Shown piece after piece: positions 57,546-64,000 of a stretch of 64,000 nucleotides of DNA. Origin of the DNA: BQJD01 sp964350265 (GTDB taxonomy: Bacteria > Pseudomonadota > Gammaproteobacteria > Arenicellales > CAJQKF01); NCBI GenBank assembly GCA_964350265.1, contig CAYGJZ010000010.1, positions 7,777-71,776 of the forward strand, read 5' to 3'. Position 1 is the stretch's first letter, and each line of letters opens with the position of its first letter. The translations under genes and the position numbers were made by a program. The notes beneath the pieces are model-generated. The model was not told where the DNA came from. It saw only the letters and a list, made by a program, of their open reading frames with translations, and did no database searches.

Positions 57546-57625
57546 AAAAAAACCCTTCCTGCGATAGTGCAATCTGCTCTATGCTATTGCGCGCTTGGCA
57601 ACACTACCGTCAGGAAGGTGAATCG

Positions 57626-58486
57626 ATGATGATCTACCGATCCGGCGCACGCACCGTCATTGCGGCGATTGTCCTGCTCTTCCCGGCCGTCCAGGCCGTC
57701 CAGGCCGTCCATGCCGAAACCCTGCTGGAGCGCGGCACCTACCTGGTGCGCTCCATCGCGGCCTGCGGCAACTGCCACACCCCGGTCGGCCCGGAGGGAC
57801 CGGTGGCGGGCATGGAGATGGCCGGCATGGCCAACTTCTTCGAACTCCCCGAGTTCACCATCCACACCCCCAACATTACCCCGGACCCCGACACCGGCAT
57901 CGGCAACTGGAGCGACGAGCAGATCGCGCGGGCGATTCGCATGGGCGAACGCCCGGACGGCTCCATCATCGGCCCGTTCATGCCCATCGGTCTGTACCGC
58001 GGCCTGTCGGATACCGATGTCAACGCCATCGTCGCCTACCTGCGCCAGGTGCCGGCGGTGCGCAACGAGGTACCGCGGTCGGTGTTCAACATCCCGTTGC
58101 CGCCGTCCTACGGACCACCCGTGGCGAACGTCCCCGACCCGTCGCGGGAGGACAAGGTGGCCTATGGCGCCTACCTCGCCGGCCCGGTGGGTCATTGCAT
58201 CGAATGCCATACCCCGCACGGTGAACAGGGACCGGACTTCGCCAACCGGCTGGGCGCGGGTGGCTTCCAGTTTCCCGGGCCGTGGGGGGTCAGCGTGGCC
58301 CCCAACATCACGCCCACGGGCATCGCCGGGCGCAGCGACGAGGAACTCAAGGCCATGATCCGCACCGGCATTCGGCCGGACGGTTCGCAGATGATGCCGC
58401 CCATGCCCTATGCCCACTACGCGCACATCAGCGACGACGACATCGACGCCATCGTCGCCTACCTGCGCACGCTGCCGCCGAAGTAG
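57626..58486 (+). CDS. Periplasmic dihaem cytochrome c
   Basis: A 286-aa exported cytochrome with two haem-binding motifs: CGNCH at residues 47-51 and CIECH at about 191-195, each followed by a c-type fold with conserved Met (for example AGMEMAGMANFF and MMPPMPYAHYA). The signal peptide ends after VQAVHA, encoded by three 9-bp repeats. Two internally similar halves (TPNITPDPDTGIGNWSDEQIARAIR and APNITPTG...RSDEELKAMIRTG) mark a duplication. These resemble cytochrome subunits of alcohol or aldehyde dehydrogenase complexes, but no partner enzyme is adjacent. ATG 57626 follows AGGAAGG. Confidence 0.9.
   Translation: MMIYRSGARTVIAAIVLLFPAVQAVQAVHAETLLERGTYLVRSIAACGNCHTPVGPEGPVAGMEMAGMANFFELPEFTIHTPNITPDPDTGIGNWSDEQIARAIRMGERPDGSIIGPFMPIGLYRGLSDTDVNAIVAYLRQVPAVRNEVPRSVFNIPLPPSYGPPVANVPDPSREDKVAYGAYLAGPVGHCIECHTPHGEQGPDFANRLGAGGFQFPGPWGVSVAPNITPTGIAGRSDEELKAMIRTGIRPDGSQMMPPMPYAHYAHISDDDIDAIVAYLRTLPPK
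57685..57711 (+). repeat. Three 9-bp tandem repeats in the cytochrome signal peptide
   Basis: GGCCGTCCA is repeated three times in a row, encoding AVQ-AVQ-AVH just before signal-peptidase cleavage. In-frame copy-number change would alter signal-peptide length by three residues at a time. Confidence 0.85.
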
Positions 58487-58547
58487 CGCGGCATCGCGGT
58501 GCATGCCCCACGGGCGTGCACCGCGCCTTCTCGCCGCCCACCCCCGT

Positions 58548-60053
58548 TCAGGTGCGGATGAACAGCACGTCGCTGTTGTCTGCCAGCTCGGCGAAGCTTT
58601 GCCAGCGGGAGCGGACCGGCTCGTAGTGCATCTCGGCCATGAACAGCAGGGCCTCGCGGAAGTTCGGATTCATCTGGATGGCCAGCACGCAGGCCTCCCG
58701 CGCCTCGTCCGCCCGTTGCAGCTGCCACAGGCAACGCGCCTTCATCAACTGGCCCTCGGCCAGCTCCGGCAGCCAGGTGCCGATCTGCATGTAGTAGTCG
58801 TAGTGGTACAGGGCCATCTCGTACTGCTGTGCATACCAGTACTCCCGCGCCAGGTAGAAACGTCGGCGGGGACTGTCCGGCTGTGCCGCCACCGCGGCAC
58901 GGAGAATGCGCATGGAACGCCCGGGGTCGAGCTGGTGGGCGCTGGAATAGCCGTAGGTCACCTCCACTTCGCAACGCGGTGCACCCGGCGCGGCGATGGA
59001 CTCGTGGATGGGCTCGTTCCAGGCCACGCCGGGCAACTTGCGGAAGAAGCGCACGGGATAGTGCGCGTGGCCGAACCCCTCCGCCACCAGGCGCAGGGCA
59101 TAGGCCCGTTCCCGGCTGCCCGCGACCAGCCGACGCAGCGCATCCATGCCGCCTTCGCACAGGGTTTCGTCGGCGTCGATGCTGAGCACCCAGTTGCCCG
59201 GCCGGCAGTGCCGCAGGGCCTGGTTGCGGGCCCTGGAGAAGTCGTCCTGCCAGGCATACTCCGCGCCTTCGTAGACCCGCCCGGTATGCCGGCGCGCGAT
59301 GTCCACGGTGTTGTCGGTGGATCCGGTATCGACCACGATGATCTCGTCGGCCCCGTGCACCGATCGCAGGCAGTTGTCCAGGCAGTCGGCCTCGTTGCGC
59401 ACGATCATCGACACCGAGATGCCCGAACCACGGCCGTCGAGGTAGTCGAAGAAGGCAGACTCGTCCGCACGCTTGACCGCGTCCCACTCGCTGGAAGCCT
59501 CCGCCGTGCTGCTCGGGTTGAGAAAGCGAAGGCCGCGGAACATGCCGCGACTGCGCGCCTGTTCGAAGAGCACGTTGTCGCCGTAGTACAAACGCATGGA
59601 TGCGGGGATCGGCTGGTAGTCGCGCACGAACATCAACGAGCCGAAGCCGCTGGAATACTGCGGCTGCTCCGGGATGCACACCGGGAACTCCGCCAGTTCC
59701 TGGATGACGATGTCGCCGTCGTCCACCCCGTTGCAGGCACCGACCAGGTCCAGCCCGCAGGCATCCACCGCCGCGATCAACTCGTCCAGGCGGTCAAGCT
59801 CGATGTCGTCGTTGGCCAGCACCAGTTCGAAGCGCGCCTCCCGGGCACCGAGATTCCAGGCCGGGTTCACGTAGATGTTCTGCTCCTGCGGCAGGATGCG
59901 CACCTTGTCGTGATCGATCCGCGGTCGCAGCGCCGGGTGGTTGTCGATGATCAGCACTTCACCCACCCGGGGCGATGCCTGGTAGATCGCCAGCATGCGC
60001 AAGAGCCGCTCAGGGCAGCGCCACAGCGTCGGGATGACAATGCTTTTCTTCAT
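58548..60053 (-). CDS. Two-domain glycosyltransferase (GT2) with C-terminal TPR
   Basis: A 501-aa cytosolic or membrane-associated protein that joins two GT-A type glycosyltransferase domains. The N-terminal one (residues 1-205) starts KKSIVIPTLWRCPERLLRM and has LANDDIELDRLDEL. The second (about 210-400) starts ISVSMIVRNEADCLDNCLRS, with VDTGSTDNTVDIARR and LSIDADETLCEGG, which supply the DxD-type metal site. The last 90 residues look like TPR repeats (YLAREYWYAQQYEMALYHY). ATG 60053 (MKKSIVIPTLW) is chosen; upstream in-frame residues have no similarity. It is divergent from a collagen-like protein. The sugar acceptor is unknown. Confidence 0.85.
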   Translation of the reverse strand: MKKSIVIPTLWRCPERLLRMLAIYQASPRVGEVLIIDNHPALRPRIDHDKVRILPQEQNIYVNPAWNLGAREARFELVLANDDIELDRLDELIAAVDACGLDLVGACNGVDDGDIVIQELAEFPVCIPEQPQYSSGFGSLMFVRDYQPIPASMRLYYGDNVLFEQARSRGMFRGLRFLNPSSTAEASSEWDAVKRADESAFFDYLDGRGSGISVSMIVRNEADCLDNCLRSVHGADEIIVVDTGSTDNTVDIARRHTGRVYEGAEYAWQDDFSRARNQALRHCRPGNWVLSIDADETLCEGGMDALRRLVAGSRERAYALRLVAEGFGHAHYPVRFFRKLPGVAWNEPIHESIAAPGAPRCEVEVTYGYSSAHQLDPGRSMRILRAAVAAQPDSPRRRFYLAREYWYAQQYEMALYHYDYYMQIGTWLPELAEGQLMKARCLWQLQRADEAREACVLAIQMNPNFREALLFMAEMHYEPVRSRWQSFAELADNSDVLFIRT

Positions 60054-60247
60054 GGTTGCCCGTGTCGGCGCCGGCACTGCCGCGCCTGTGTGGATATTGC
60101 GATGGAAACGTTGTTCCGCTATCGTTTCGCGCCAGCGGGTTCGAATGACGAACACCGCACACCAAAACACCGATGGATGGTGCAAGGTAGACCGGGCGAA
60201 ATCCCCTCGCCATGCCCGGTTGGCGGCCAATCCGGGGAAATTGTCCC

Positions 60248-60529
60248 ATGAAGCAACCTGACGGTCGATCCAAGCGCCGGTTCCTGATCGCGGGAACCTC
60301 GATGTTTTCCACCCGCGCGCTGCCCACGCGCTGGACCGCCCCGGTGGTCCTCGGCGTCACCCTGCCCGCGCATGCCCAGACGACACCGGCCACCGGTACG
60401 CCGCCTCCATCCACCGGCCCTACTGGTCCGACGGGGCCCACGGGGCAGACCGGCGCCACCGGCCCGACCGGGCCCACGGGGCCAACCGGCGCCACCGGGC
60501 CGACCGGACCGACGGGTCCAACCCCCTGA
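60248..60529 (+). CDS. Small exported collagen-like (Gly-Pro-Thr) protein
   Basis: A 93-aa exported protein. The N-terminus has twin arginines (SKRRFLIAGTS) and ends in VVLGVTLPAHAQ, an AxA cleavage site near residue 43. A short linker leads to a collagen-like tail of about twelve Gly-x-Thr triplets, chiefly Gly-Pro-Thr. The tail comprises three 12-residue blocks of the form G[P/A]TGPTGPTG[P/Q]T. Thr-rich bacterial collagen-like stalks can be glycosylated, and a two-domain glycosyltransferase gene lies divergent. That link is inference. GGGGAA before the ATG is a good ribosome site. Confidence 0.8.
   Translation: MKQPDGRSKRRFLIAGTSMFSTRALPTRWTAPVVLGVTLPAHAQTTPATGTPPPSTGPTGPTGPTGQTGATGPTGPTGPTGATGPTGPTGPTP
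60417..60525 (+). repeat. Degenerate 9/36-bp repeats coding for the Gly-Pro-Thr tail
   Basis: Triplet-codon repeats (GGN CCN ACN) of 9 bp are arranged in 36-bp blocks. The second and third blocks both start GGCGCCACCGG and are about 90% identical. This kind of repeat changes copy number by slippage, which would lengthen or shorten the collagen-like tail in frame. Confidence 0.8.
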
Positions 60530-60579
60530 GCCTGCGAAACCGGCGACGCGGCAACGAGACGCCGCGTCGCACAGGGTTG

Positions 60580-60608
60580 TTGCCAACCACCCGAACTGTC
60601 GATATAGT
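60580..60608 (+). promoter_or_regulatory. Sigma-70 promoter of the cold-shock gene
   Basis: TTGCCA (60580-60585) and TATAGT (60603-60608) are separated by 17 bp. Transcription from about 60615 would give a 5' leader of roughly 130 nt, typical of cspA-type genes whose leader RNA folds as a temperature-dependent element. Confidence 0.65.
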
Positions 60609-60747
60609 CGCCACCGCAATCTACGTTTTGGCCTGCCTTCATCTACCCGTCCGATCCCGGACGGCTCTGTACTAAAGTCGACCATCACCGCTCGATTGTT
60701 CGACTCGCGCCCGGTTTGCGCGCGAAACCAATCCAATGGAGGCCATC

Positions 60748-60951
60748 ATGGCTATCGGTACTGTAAAGTGGTTCAACCCGACCAAGGGTTTCGGATTCAT
60801 TCAACCTGAAGACGGTTCCAAGGACGTCTTCGTCCACGTCTCCGCGGTGGACCGCGCCGGCATCGGCACGCTGAACGAAGGTCAGCGCGTCAGCTTCAAC
60901 GTGGTCAGCGAGCGCGGCAAGCAAGCCGCCGACGATCTCAAGCTCGCCTGA
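60748..60951 (+). CDS. Cold-shock protein (CspA family)
   Basis: A 67-aa single OB-fold nucleic-acid-binding protein that melts RNA structure. RNP1 KGFGFI and RNP2 VFVHV are intact in AIGTVKWFNPTKGFGFIQ, and QAADDLKLA ends the chain. ATG 60748 is preferred over the ATG at 60736, because GGAGG lies ideally upstream of it and the product then has the standard length. A clear promoter 140 bp upstream and an 11-bp terminator hairpin 68 bp downstream show it is a single-gene transcript. Confidence 0.96.
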   Translation: MAIGTVKWFNPTKGFGFIQPEDGSKDVFVHVSAVDRAGIGTLNEGQRVSFNVVSERGKQAADDLKLA

Positions 60952-61019
60952 GACCCGTCCCGCACCCGGCCTTCGGGCGCGCCGCGATAGCGGCGTGGCC
61001 GAAGCGCCCCGGGACAAGC

Positions 61020-61045
61020 CGAAACCCCGCGAAAGCGGGGTTTCG
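61020..61045. terminator. Bidirectional terminator hairpin between csp gene and DUF1772 gene
   Basis: CGAAACCCCGC and GCGGGGTTTCG form eleven perfect pairs closed by a GAAA tetraloop, then TCGTTTC. It lies 68 bp after the cold-shock gene stop and 36 bp from the end of the convergent DUF1772-like gene, so it can end transcription from both sides. Confidence 0.8.
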
Positions 61046-61081
61046 TCGTTTCAGGCCCCTGCCCTCGCCCGGGCAACCGGG

Positions 61082-61567
61082 CTAGGCATGCGCCACGAGG
61101 TAGTACAGGCCGAGCGCCAGTGCCGCCAGCGAGGACACGCTGCGCAGGTGATTCCACCGTGTCCACCGGTGCCGATAGTCCGCCCAGGCGATGCCTTCGC
61201 CATTGCCGTCACGCCTGCCCGCCAGGCGATGGTTCAACGGCACGTTGCAAGCCACCGTGCAGCCGAACATGCCCAACAGGTAGATCCACGCGGCAGCCAG
61301 CAGCCAGCCGCGTCCGGCCAGGTCGTCCATGAGCAGCGCCGCCACCGCCAACAGCAGGTACAGCAAGGTCGAGGCGAAGAAGACGACGATGAACCACGAA
61401 TGCAGGATCACCCGGTTGATGGCATTCATCGCTTCTGCCGCGGGCGCCGCGCCGAGCTCGTCCAGCGACTGCATGATGAAGCCCGAGAAGGCGCCGTAGA
61501 CACCGGCCATCAGGCCGGCACAAACCGTCGCCAGGGCAACGCCGAGCACCAGCACATCGTGCATCAT
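61082..61567 (-). CDS. DUF1772 (anthrone oxygenase-like) membrane protein
   Basis: A 161-aa protein with four membrane helices: VLVLGVALATVCAGLMAGVYGAFSG, HSWFIVVFFASTLLYLLLAVAALL, WLLAAAWIYLLGMFGCTVACNVPLN and a final VSSLAALALGLYYLVAHA. The FGCTVACNVPLNHRLAG segment followed by Trp-rich W..YRHRWTRWNHLR is characteristic of DUF1772 proteins, some of which are called anthrone oxygenases. A strong GGAGGTG ribosome site precedes tandem ATGs at 61567. Its start overlaps the stop of the preceding DUF4345-like gene by one base. Enzyme activity is unproven here. Confidence 0.85.
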   Translation of the reverse strand: MMHDVLVLGVALATVCAGLMAGVYGAFSGFIMQSLDELGAAPAAEAMNAINRVILHSWFIVVFFASTLLYLLLAVAALLMDDLAGRGWLLAAAWIYLLGMFGCTVACNVPLNHRLAGRRDGNGEGIAWADYRHRWTRWNHLRSVSSLAALALGLYYLVAHA

Positions 61568-61974
61568 CACACCACCTCCCGTGGTGCCGCGCGACGCGCG
61601 GCCAGCACCACCAGGCAGGCCAGTCCGAACACGCCCTCGAGCGCGGCGGCCTGCACCAGGCCCTCTGCGGGCAGGCCGTCCACCACCATGCTCAGCGAAC
61701 GCGATGCCGCCCAGCACAGGTAGATCAGCGCCGCCATGCCAAGCGCCGCGTCGATCATGCCGCGCAGGAAGACGGCCGCGACCATGAACACCCCGGCCAC
61801 CAGCAGCAGGACCGCCGGCGCCTTGAGCTCGTTGCGCAGGCTGGCATCGGTGCCGAGCGTGATCTGGTTCATGGCGTAGAACTCCGCCGGTGTCGCCAGG
61901 ATGGCGGTGGCGATGACGATGAGCAGGGCGCCCGATGCGAGCAGCAGCGCCCTGGAGGTCCGGGCAAGTGTCAT
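61567..61974 (-). CDS. DUF4345-like four-helix membrane protein
   Basis: A 135-aa membrane protein with four helices: RALLLASGALLIVIATAILATPAEFY, ELKAPAVLLLVAGVFMVAAVFL, AALGMAALIYLCWAASRSLSMVVDG and LEGVFGLACLVVLAARR. The NQITLGTDASLRNELKAP motif in loop 1 and SRSLSMVVDGLP are like DUF4345 proteins, a family with no assigned activity. GGAG precedes the ATG at 61974. It lies 31 bp after the NmrA-like gene and overlaps the next gene by one base, so the three are an operon. Confidence 0.8.
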   Translation of the reverse strand: MTLARTSRALLLASGALLIVIATAILATPAEFYAMNQITLGTDASLRNELKAPAVLLLVAGVFMVAAVFLRGMIDAALGMAALIYLCWAASRSLSMVVDGLPAEGLVQAAALEGVFGLACLVVLAARRAAPREVV

Positions 61975-62005
61975 GTTGGTTCTCCGGTTTCGCGGTGGGA
62001 TGGGC

Positions 62006-62851
62006 TCATGCCCGTTGCAGCAGGCCGCTGCGGTGCCAGGCACCGCTGGCGACCACCTTGCGCAGATAGTCGGCAAAGTCCGTTGCAGGTCGCCCGAGGG
62101 CTTCCTCGATGCCGTGCACCGGGCGGGCATTGCGGCCGTCCAGCACCACGGTGAACAGTTCGCGCATCAGCCAGGTCATCTCCTCCGGCAGTCCGCGCTG
62201 GCGCAAGCCGGCGAGGAAATCTTCCATGTCGATGCGCTGGAAGGCGACCGGGTAGCCCACCGCGGCGGAGATCTCCTCGGCGCACCGGGCAAAGGACAGG
62301 GCACGCGGTCCGCTGACCTGGAACAGGCGCCCGCGCAGCTCCGGGCGGGTCAGCGCCGCCACCGCGACATCGGCAACATCGTCGATGTCGACGAAGGGCT
62401 CGACCACGTCGCCGGCGGGCAGCGCCAGCGTGCCGGCGAGGATGCCCTCGACCAGGAAGCCCTCGCTGAAGTTCTGCATGAACCAGCTCGAGCGCACCAC
62501 GTTCCAGTCCAGGCCGCTGTTCATCAACACCGCCTCGGCCCGCTCCGCGCCCGGCTCGCCGCGCCCGGACAGCAGCACCAGGTGGTCCAGCCCGACCTCC
62601 CCGGCCAGCGCGACGAAGTCGGCAATGGCCTGCTCCGCGGAGGGCACGGCGAGGTCCGGGTAGAAGGTCACGTAGGCCGACCGCGCACCCTGCATGGCCG
62701 CACGCCAGGTGTCGGGCTGCTGCCAGTCGAAGGCCGGCGTGGCGGCACGGGAAACGCCGCGGGTGGCATGGCCGAGGGCACGCAGACGCTGCTCCACGCG
62801 CAGGCCGGTCTTGCCGTTTTTGCCGATGATCAAGATGGGGGAAGCTTGCAT
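62006..62851 (-). CDS. NAD(P)-binding NmrA/atypical SDR-like protein
   Basis: A 281-aa Rossmann protein. The dinucleotide motif is GKNGKTG at residues 10-16 (GxxGxxG) after ILII. The rest shows the NmrA-like pattern: AYVTFYPDLAVPSAEQ, HLVLLSGRGEPGAE (where Tyr and Lys of classical SDRs are missing), GLDWNVVRSSWFMQNFSEGF and FVDIDDVADVAVAAL. It may reduce a quinone or act as an NADP sensor. The ATG follows a GGAG about nine bases away. First gene of a three-gene operon, divergent from an AraC-type regulator. Confidence 0.88.
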   Translation of the reverse strand: MQASPILIIGKNGKTGLRVEQRLRALGHATRGVSRAATPAFDWQQPDTWRAAMQGARSAYVTFYPDLAVPSAEQAIADFVALAGEVGLDHLVLLSGRGEPGAERAEAVLMNSGLDWNVVRSSWFMQNFSEGFLVEGILAGTLALPAGDVVEPFVDIDDVADVAVAALTRPELRGRLFQVSGPRALSFARCAEEISAAVGYPVAFQRIDMEDFLAGLRQRGLPEEMTWLMRELFTVVLDGRNARPVHGIEEALGRPATDFADYLRKVVASGAWHRSGLLQRA

Positions 62852-62945
62852 GTGCGGAGTCTCCGGTTGCAGTTTGTCGAGAAGAGGACAGCACCAAGCC
62901 TGTCCACGAGACCTATTCTCGACGAAGGCAGCTGGCGTTAAAATC

Positions 62946-62967
62946 ACAAGATATCCAATATTCTTGT
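62946..62967. promoter_or_regulatory. Palindromic element between the AraC-type gene and the NmrA operon
   Basis: ACAAGATAT and ATATTCTTGT, separated by CCA, form an imperfect inverted repeat (one extra T) in a short AT-rich island within the 143-bp divergent region. It is a reasonable operator for the adjacent AraC-type protein, whose gene begins 28 bp away. Confidence 0.5.
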
Positions 62968-62994
62968 CTATTCGTCCAAACCAATCGCCCCCGC

Positions 62995-63990
62995 ATGCCG
63001 TCTCTGCCCACCACCCCCAGCGTCGACCCGAAGCTGCCGCCCAGCGCGGACCCCCTCGGGGAAGTCCTGCAGTTGCTGCAGCTTTCCGGCGTGCTCTACT
63101 GCAACGCCGAACTCACCGACCCCTGGGGCATCGAGATCCCGGACCTGCCCGGGGTGATGAACGTGGAAGTGGTGACCTCCGGCCACTGCTGGATCGAGCT
63201 CGATGGCGAAGCACCGGTCTTCATGCCGGAAGGCAGCCTGGTCCTGGTGCCCCGCGGCAACCGACACGTGCTGCGTGGCAACCCGGGCGACCGCACCACG
63301 GCGCTCGAGCAGATCCCGGTGGAGCGCATCGGCGACCGCTTCGAGAACATGGTCTTCGGCGGCGGCGGTCGCACCACCCGGATCACCTACTACGGCGTGC
63401 GCTTCGATCCCTACGTGGCCGACCGCCTGGTCCGGCTGCTGCCCACCCTGCTGCACCTGCGCACCGACATCGACGACGGTAGCTGGCTCACCAGCACCAT
63501 CCGTTTCATCGCCCGGGAAGCCCGGCAGCGTCAGCCCGGCAGCGAGCTGATCATCACGCGGCTGGCCGACATCCTCGTCATCCACGCCATCCGCGCCTGG
63601 ATCGCCGACGCCCGCGAGGAGGAACGCGGGTGGATCGTCGCCCTGCATGACCGCCAGGTCGGCAAGGCCCTGTCCCTGATGCACCGCGACCCCGGCCAAC
63701 CCTGGCAGGTGGAGTCCCTGGCCCGGGAAACCGGCATGTCGCGATCCGGCTTCTCCGCCCGCTTCACCGAACTGGTGGGCGAACCGGCCATGCAGTACCT
63801 CACCACCCTGCGCATGCAACTGGCCATGCGAGAACTCAACCAGACCACCGACACCCTCGCCCGCATCGCCGAGCGCGTCGGCTACCAGTCCGAACCGGCC
63901 TTCAACCGCGCCTTCAAGCGGGTCATCGGCATGCCGCCGGGAGCGGTACGCAGGCAGCGGTCAGCGGACACGACGAAGGATCCCGGCTAG
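62995..63990 (+). CDS. AraC-family regulator with cupin-6-like sensor domain
   Basis: A 331-aa transcription factor. The N-terminal sensor (about residues 20-210) resembles the Cupin_6 domain of AraC proteins that control reductase or oxidoreductase operons: GVLYCNAELTDPWGIEIPDL, HCWIELDGEAPVFMPEGSLVLVPRGNRHVL. The C-terminal double helix-turn-helix (about 225-325) has WQVESLARETGMSRSGFSARF and DTLARIAERVGYQSEPAFNRAFKR. Its divergent neighbour is the NmrA-DUF4345-DUF1772 operon, which it probably activates. The inducer may be an aromatic or quinone-like compound (inference). Confidence 0.92.
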   Translation: MPSLPTTPSVDPKLPPSADPLGEVLQLLQLSGVLYCNAELTDPWGIEIPDLPGVMNVEVVTSGHCWIELDGEAPVFMPEGSLVLVPRGNRHVLRGNPGDRTTALEQIPVERIGDRFENMVFGGGGRTTRITYYGVRFDPYVADRLVRLLPTLLHLRTDIDDGSWLTSTIRFIAREARQRQPGSELIITRLADILVIHAIRAWIADAREEERGWIVALHDRQVGKALSLMHRDPGQPWQVESLARETGMSRSGFSARFTELVGEPAMQYLTTLRMQLAMRELNQTTDTLARIAERVGYQSEPAFNRAFKRVIGMPPGAVRRQRSADTTKDPG

Positions 63991-64000
63991 CGCGGGCGTT

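Noticed and set aside
60100..60240. tRNA-like TTCGAAT in the region before the collagen-like gene
   Set aside because: No acceptor or anticodon stems can be formed around it.
60417..60525. CRISPR-like repeats
   Set aside because: The repeats are adjacent without spacers and encode Gly-Pro-Thr triplets in frame.

Overview
The window is one stretch of a high-GC (about two thirds G+C) proteobacterial chromosome. Most gene products and pairings look gammaproteobacterial: GshA of the enterobacterial type, DusA, ArgE, Uup, Coq7, an EamA exporter and MtfA. Many proteins are rich in Asp and Glu. An Aap-type amino-acid importer, a dimethylglycine/sarcosine dehydrogenase-like protein, a BetA-like choline dehydrogenase and a glycine cleavage operon fit a marine or halophilic heterotroph that consumes methylated glycines and choline. 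That taxonomic reading is inference. I found no rRNA, tRNA, CRISPR array, insertion sequence or phage gene. One 100-N assembly gap lies at 55433-55532.

Layout. 1-10.7 kb: housekeeping genes (partial dusA, yjbQ, gshA, a hemerythrin-like protein, argE, uup, a formyltransferase), an unknown 302-aa protein behind a possible 10-codon leader, and a coupled pair of N-formylglutamate amidohydrolase and YbdK-type carboxylate-amine ligase. 10.8-13.5 kb: an EamA transporter followed without gaps by a MotA/TolQ/ExbB-like channel, an ExbD-like protein with a YfaP-like periplasmic domain, and a small membrane protein. I consider this the best candidate for an undescribed system. 13.5-20.9 kb: asparaginase and a LysR regulator, divergent from gcvT-gcvH-gcvP-lipA, with an AT-rich inverted repeat between them. 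21-22.1 kb: a membrane-anchored helical-repeat protein.

22.2-30.1 kb: a GATC-rich leader, aapJQMP with a strong hairpin after aapJ, sufE, and an FAD/GcvT-domain methylglycine dehydrogenase. 30.2-34.4 kb: an RND efflux pair. 34.6-37.2 kb: a ferredoxin / aldehyde:ferredoxin oxidoreductase / MoaD operon, divergent from a GlcD-like dehydrogenase. 38.8-45.5 kb: AmgK-like kinase, CsaA, acyl-CoA dehydrogenase, coq7, HMG-CoA lyase, a DM13 protein and ilvE. 45.7-53.5 kb: an SLC13/RCK permease, a glycine-zipper lipoprotein, queC with an unusual cytoplasmic substrate-binding-protein-like partner, a small helical protein, a SLAC1-type channel, an MFS transporter and mtfA. 53.5-58.5 kb: betA, a gapped SH3 protein, an MltF-like transglycosylase and a dihaem cytochrome c. 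58.5-61 kb: a double-domain glycosyltransferase, a small secreted collagen-like protein and a cold-shock gene with a clear promoter and terminator. 61-64 kb: an AraC regulator divergent from an NmrA-like / DUF4345-like / DUF1772-like operon.

Connections. One-carbon and glycine metabolism is the main theme: demethylation of methylglycines yields glycine and C1 units, GcvTHP oxidises glycine, and LipA makes the lipoyl cofactor of GcvH. Coding is dense. Many neighbours share ATGA, GTGA or TTGA overlaps, and two convergent gene pairs overlap at their 3' ends. The long open frames antisense to GC-rich genes are compositional shadows and are not annotated.
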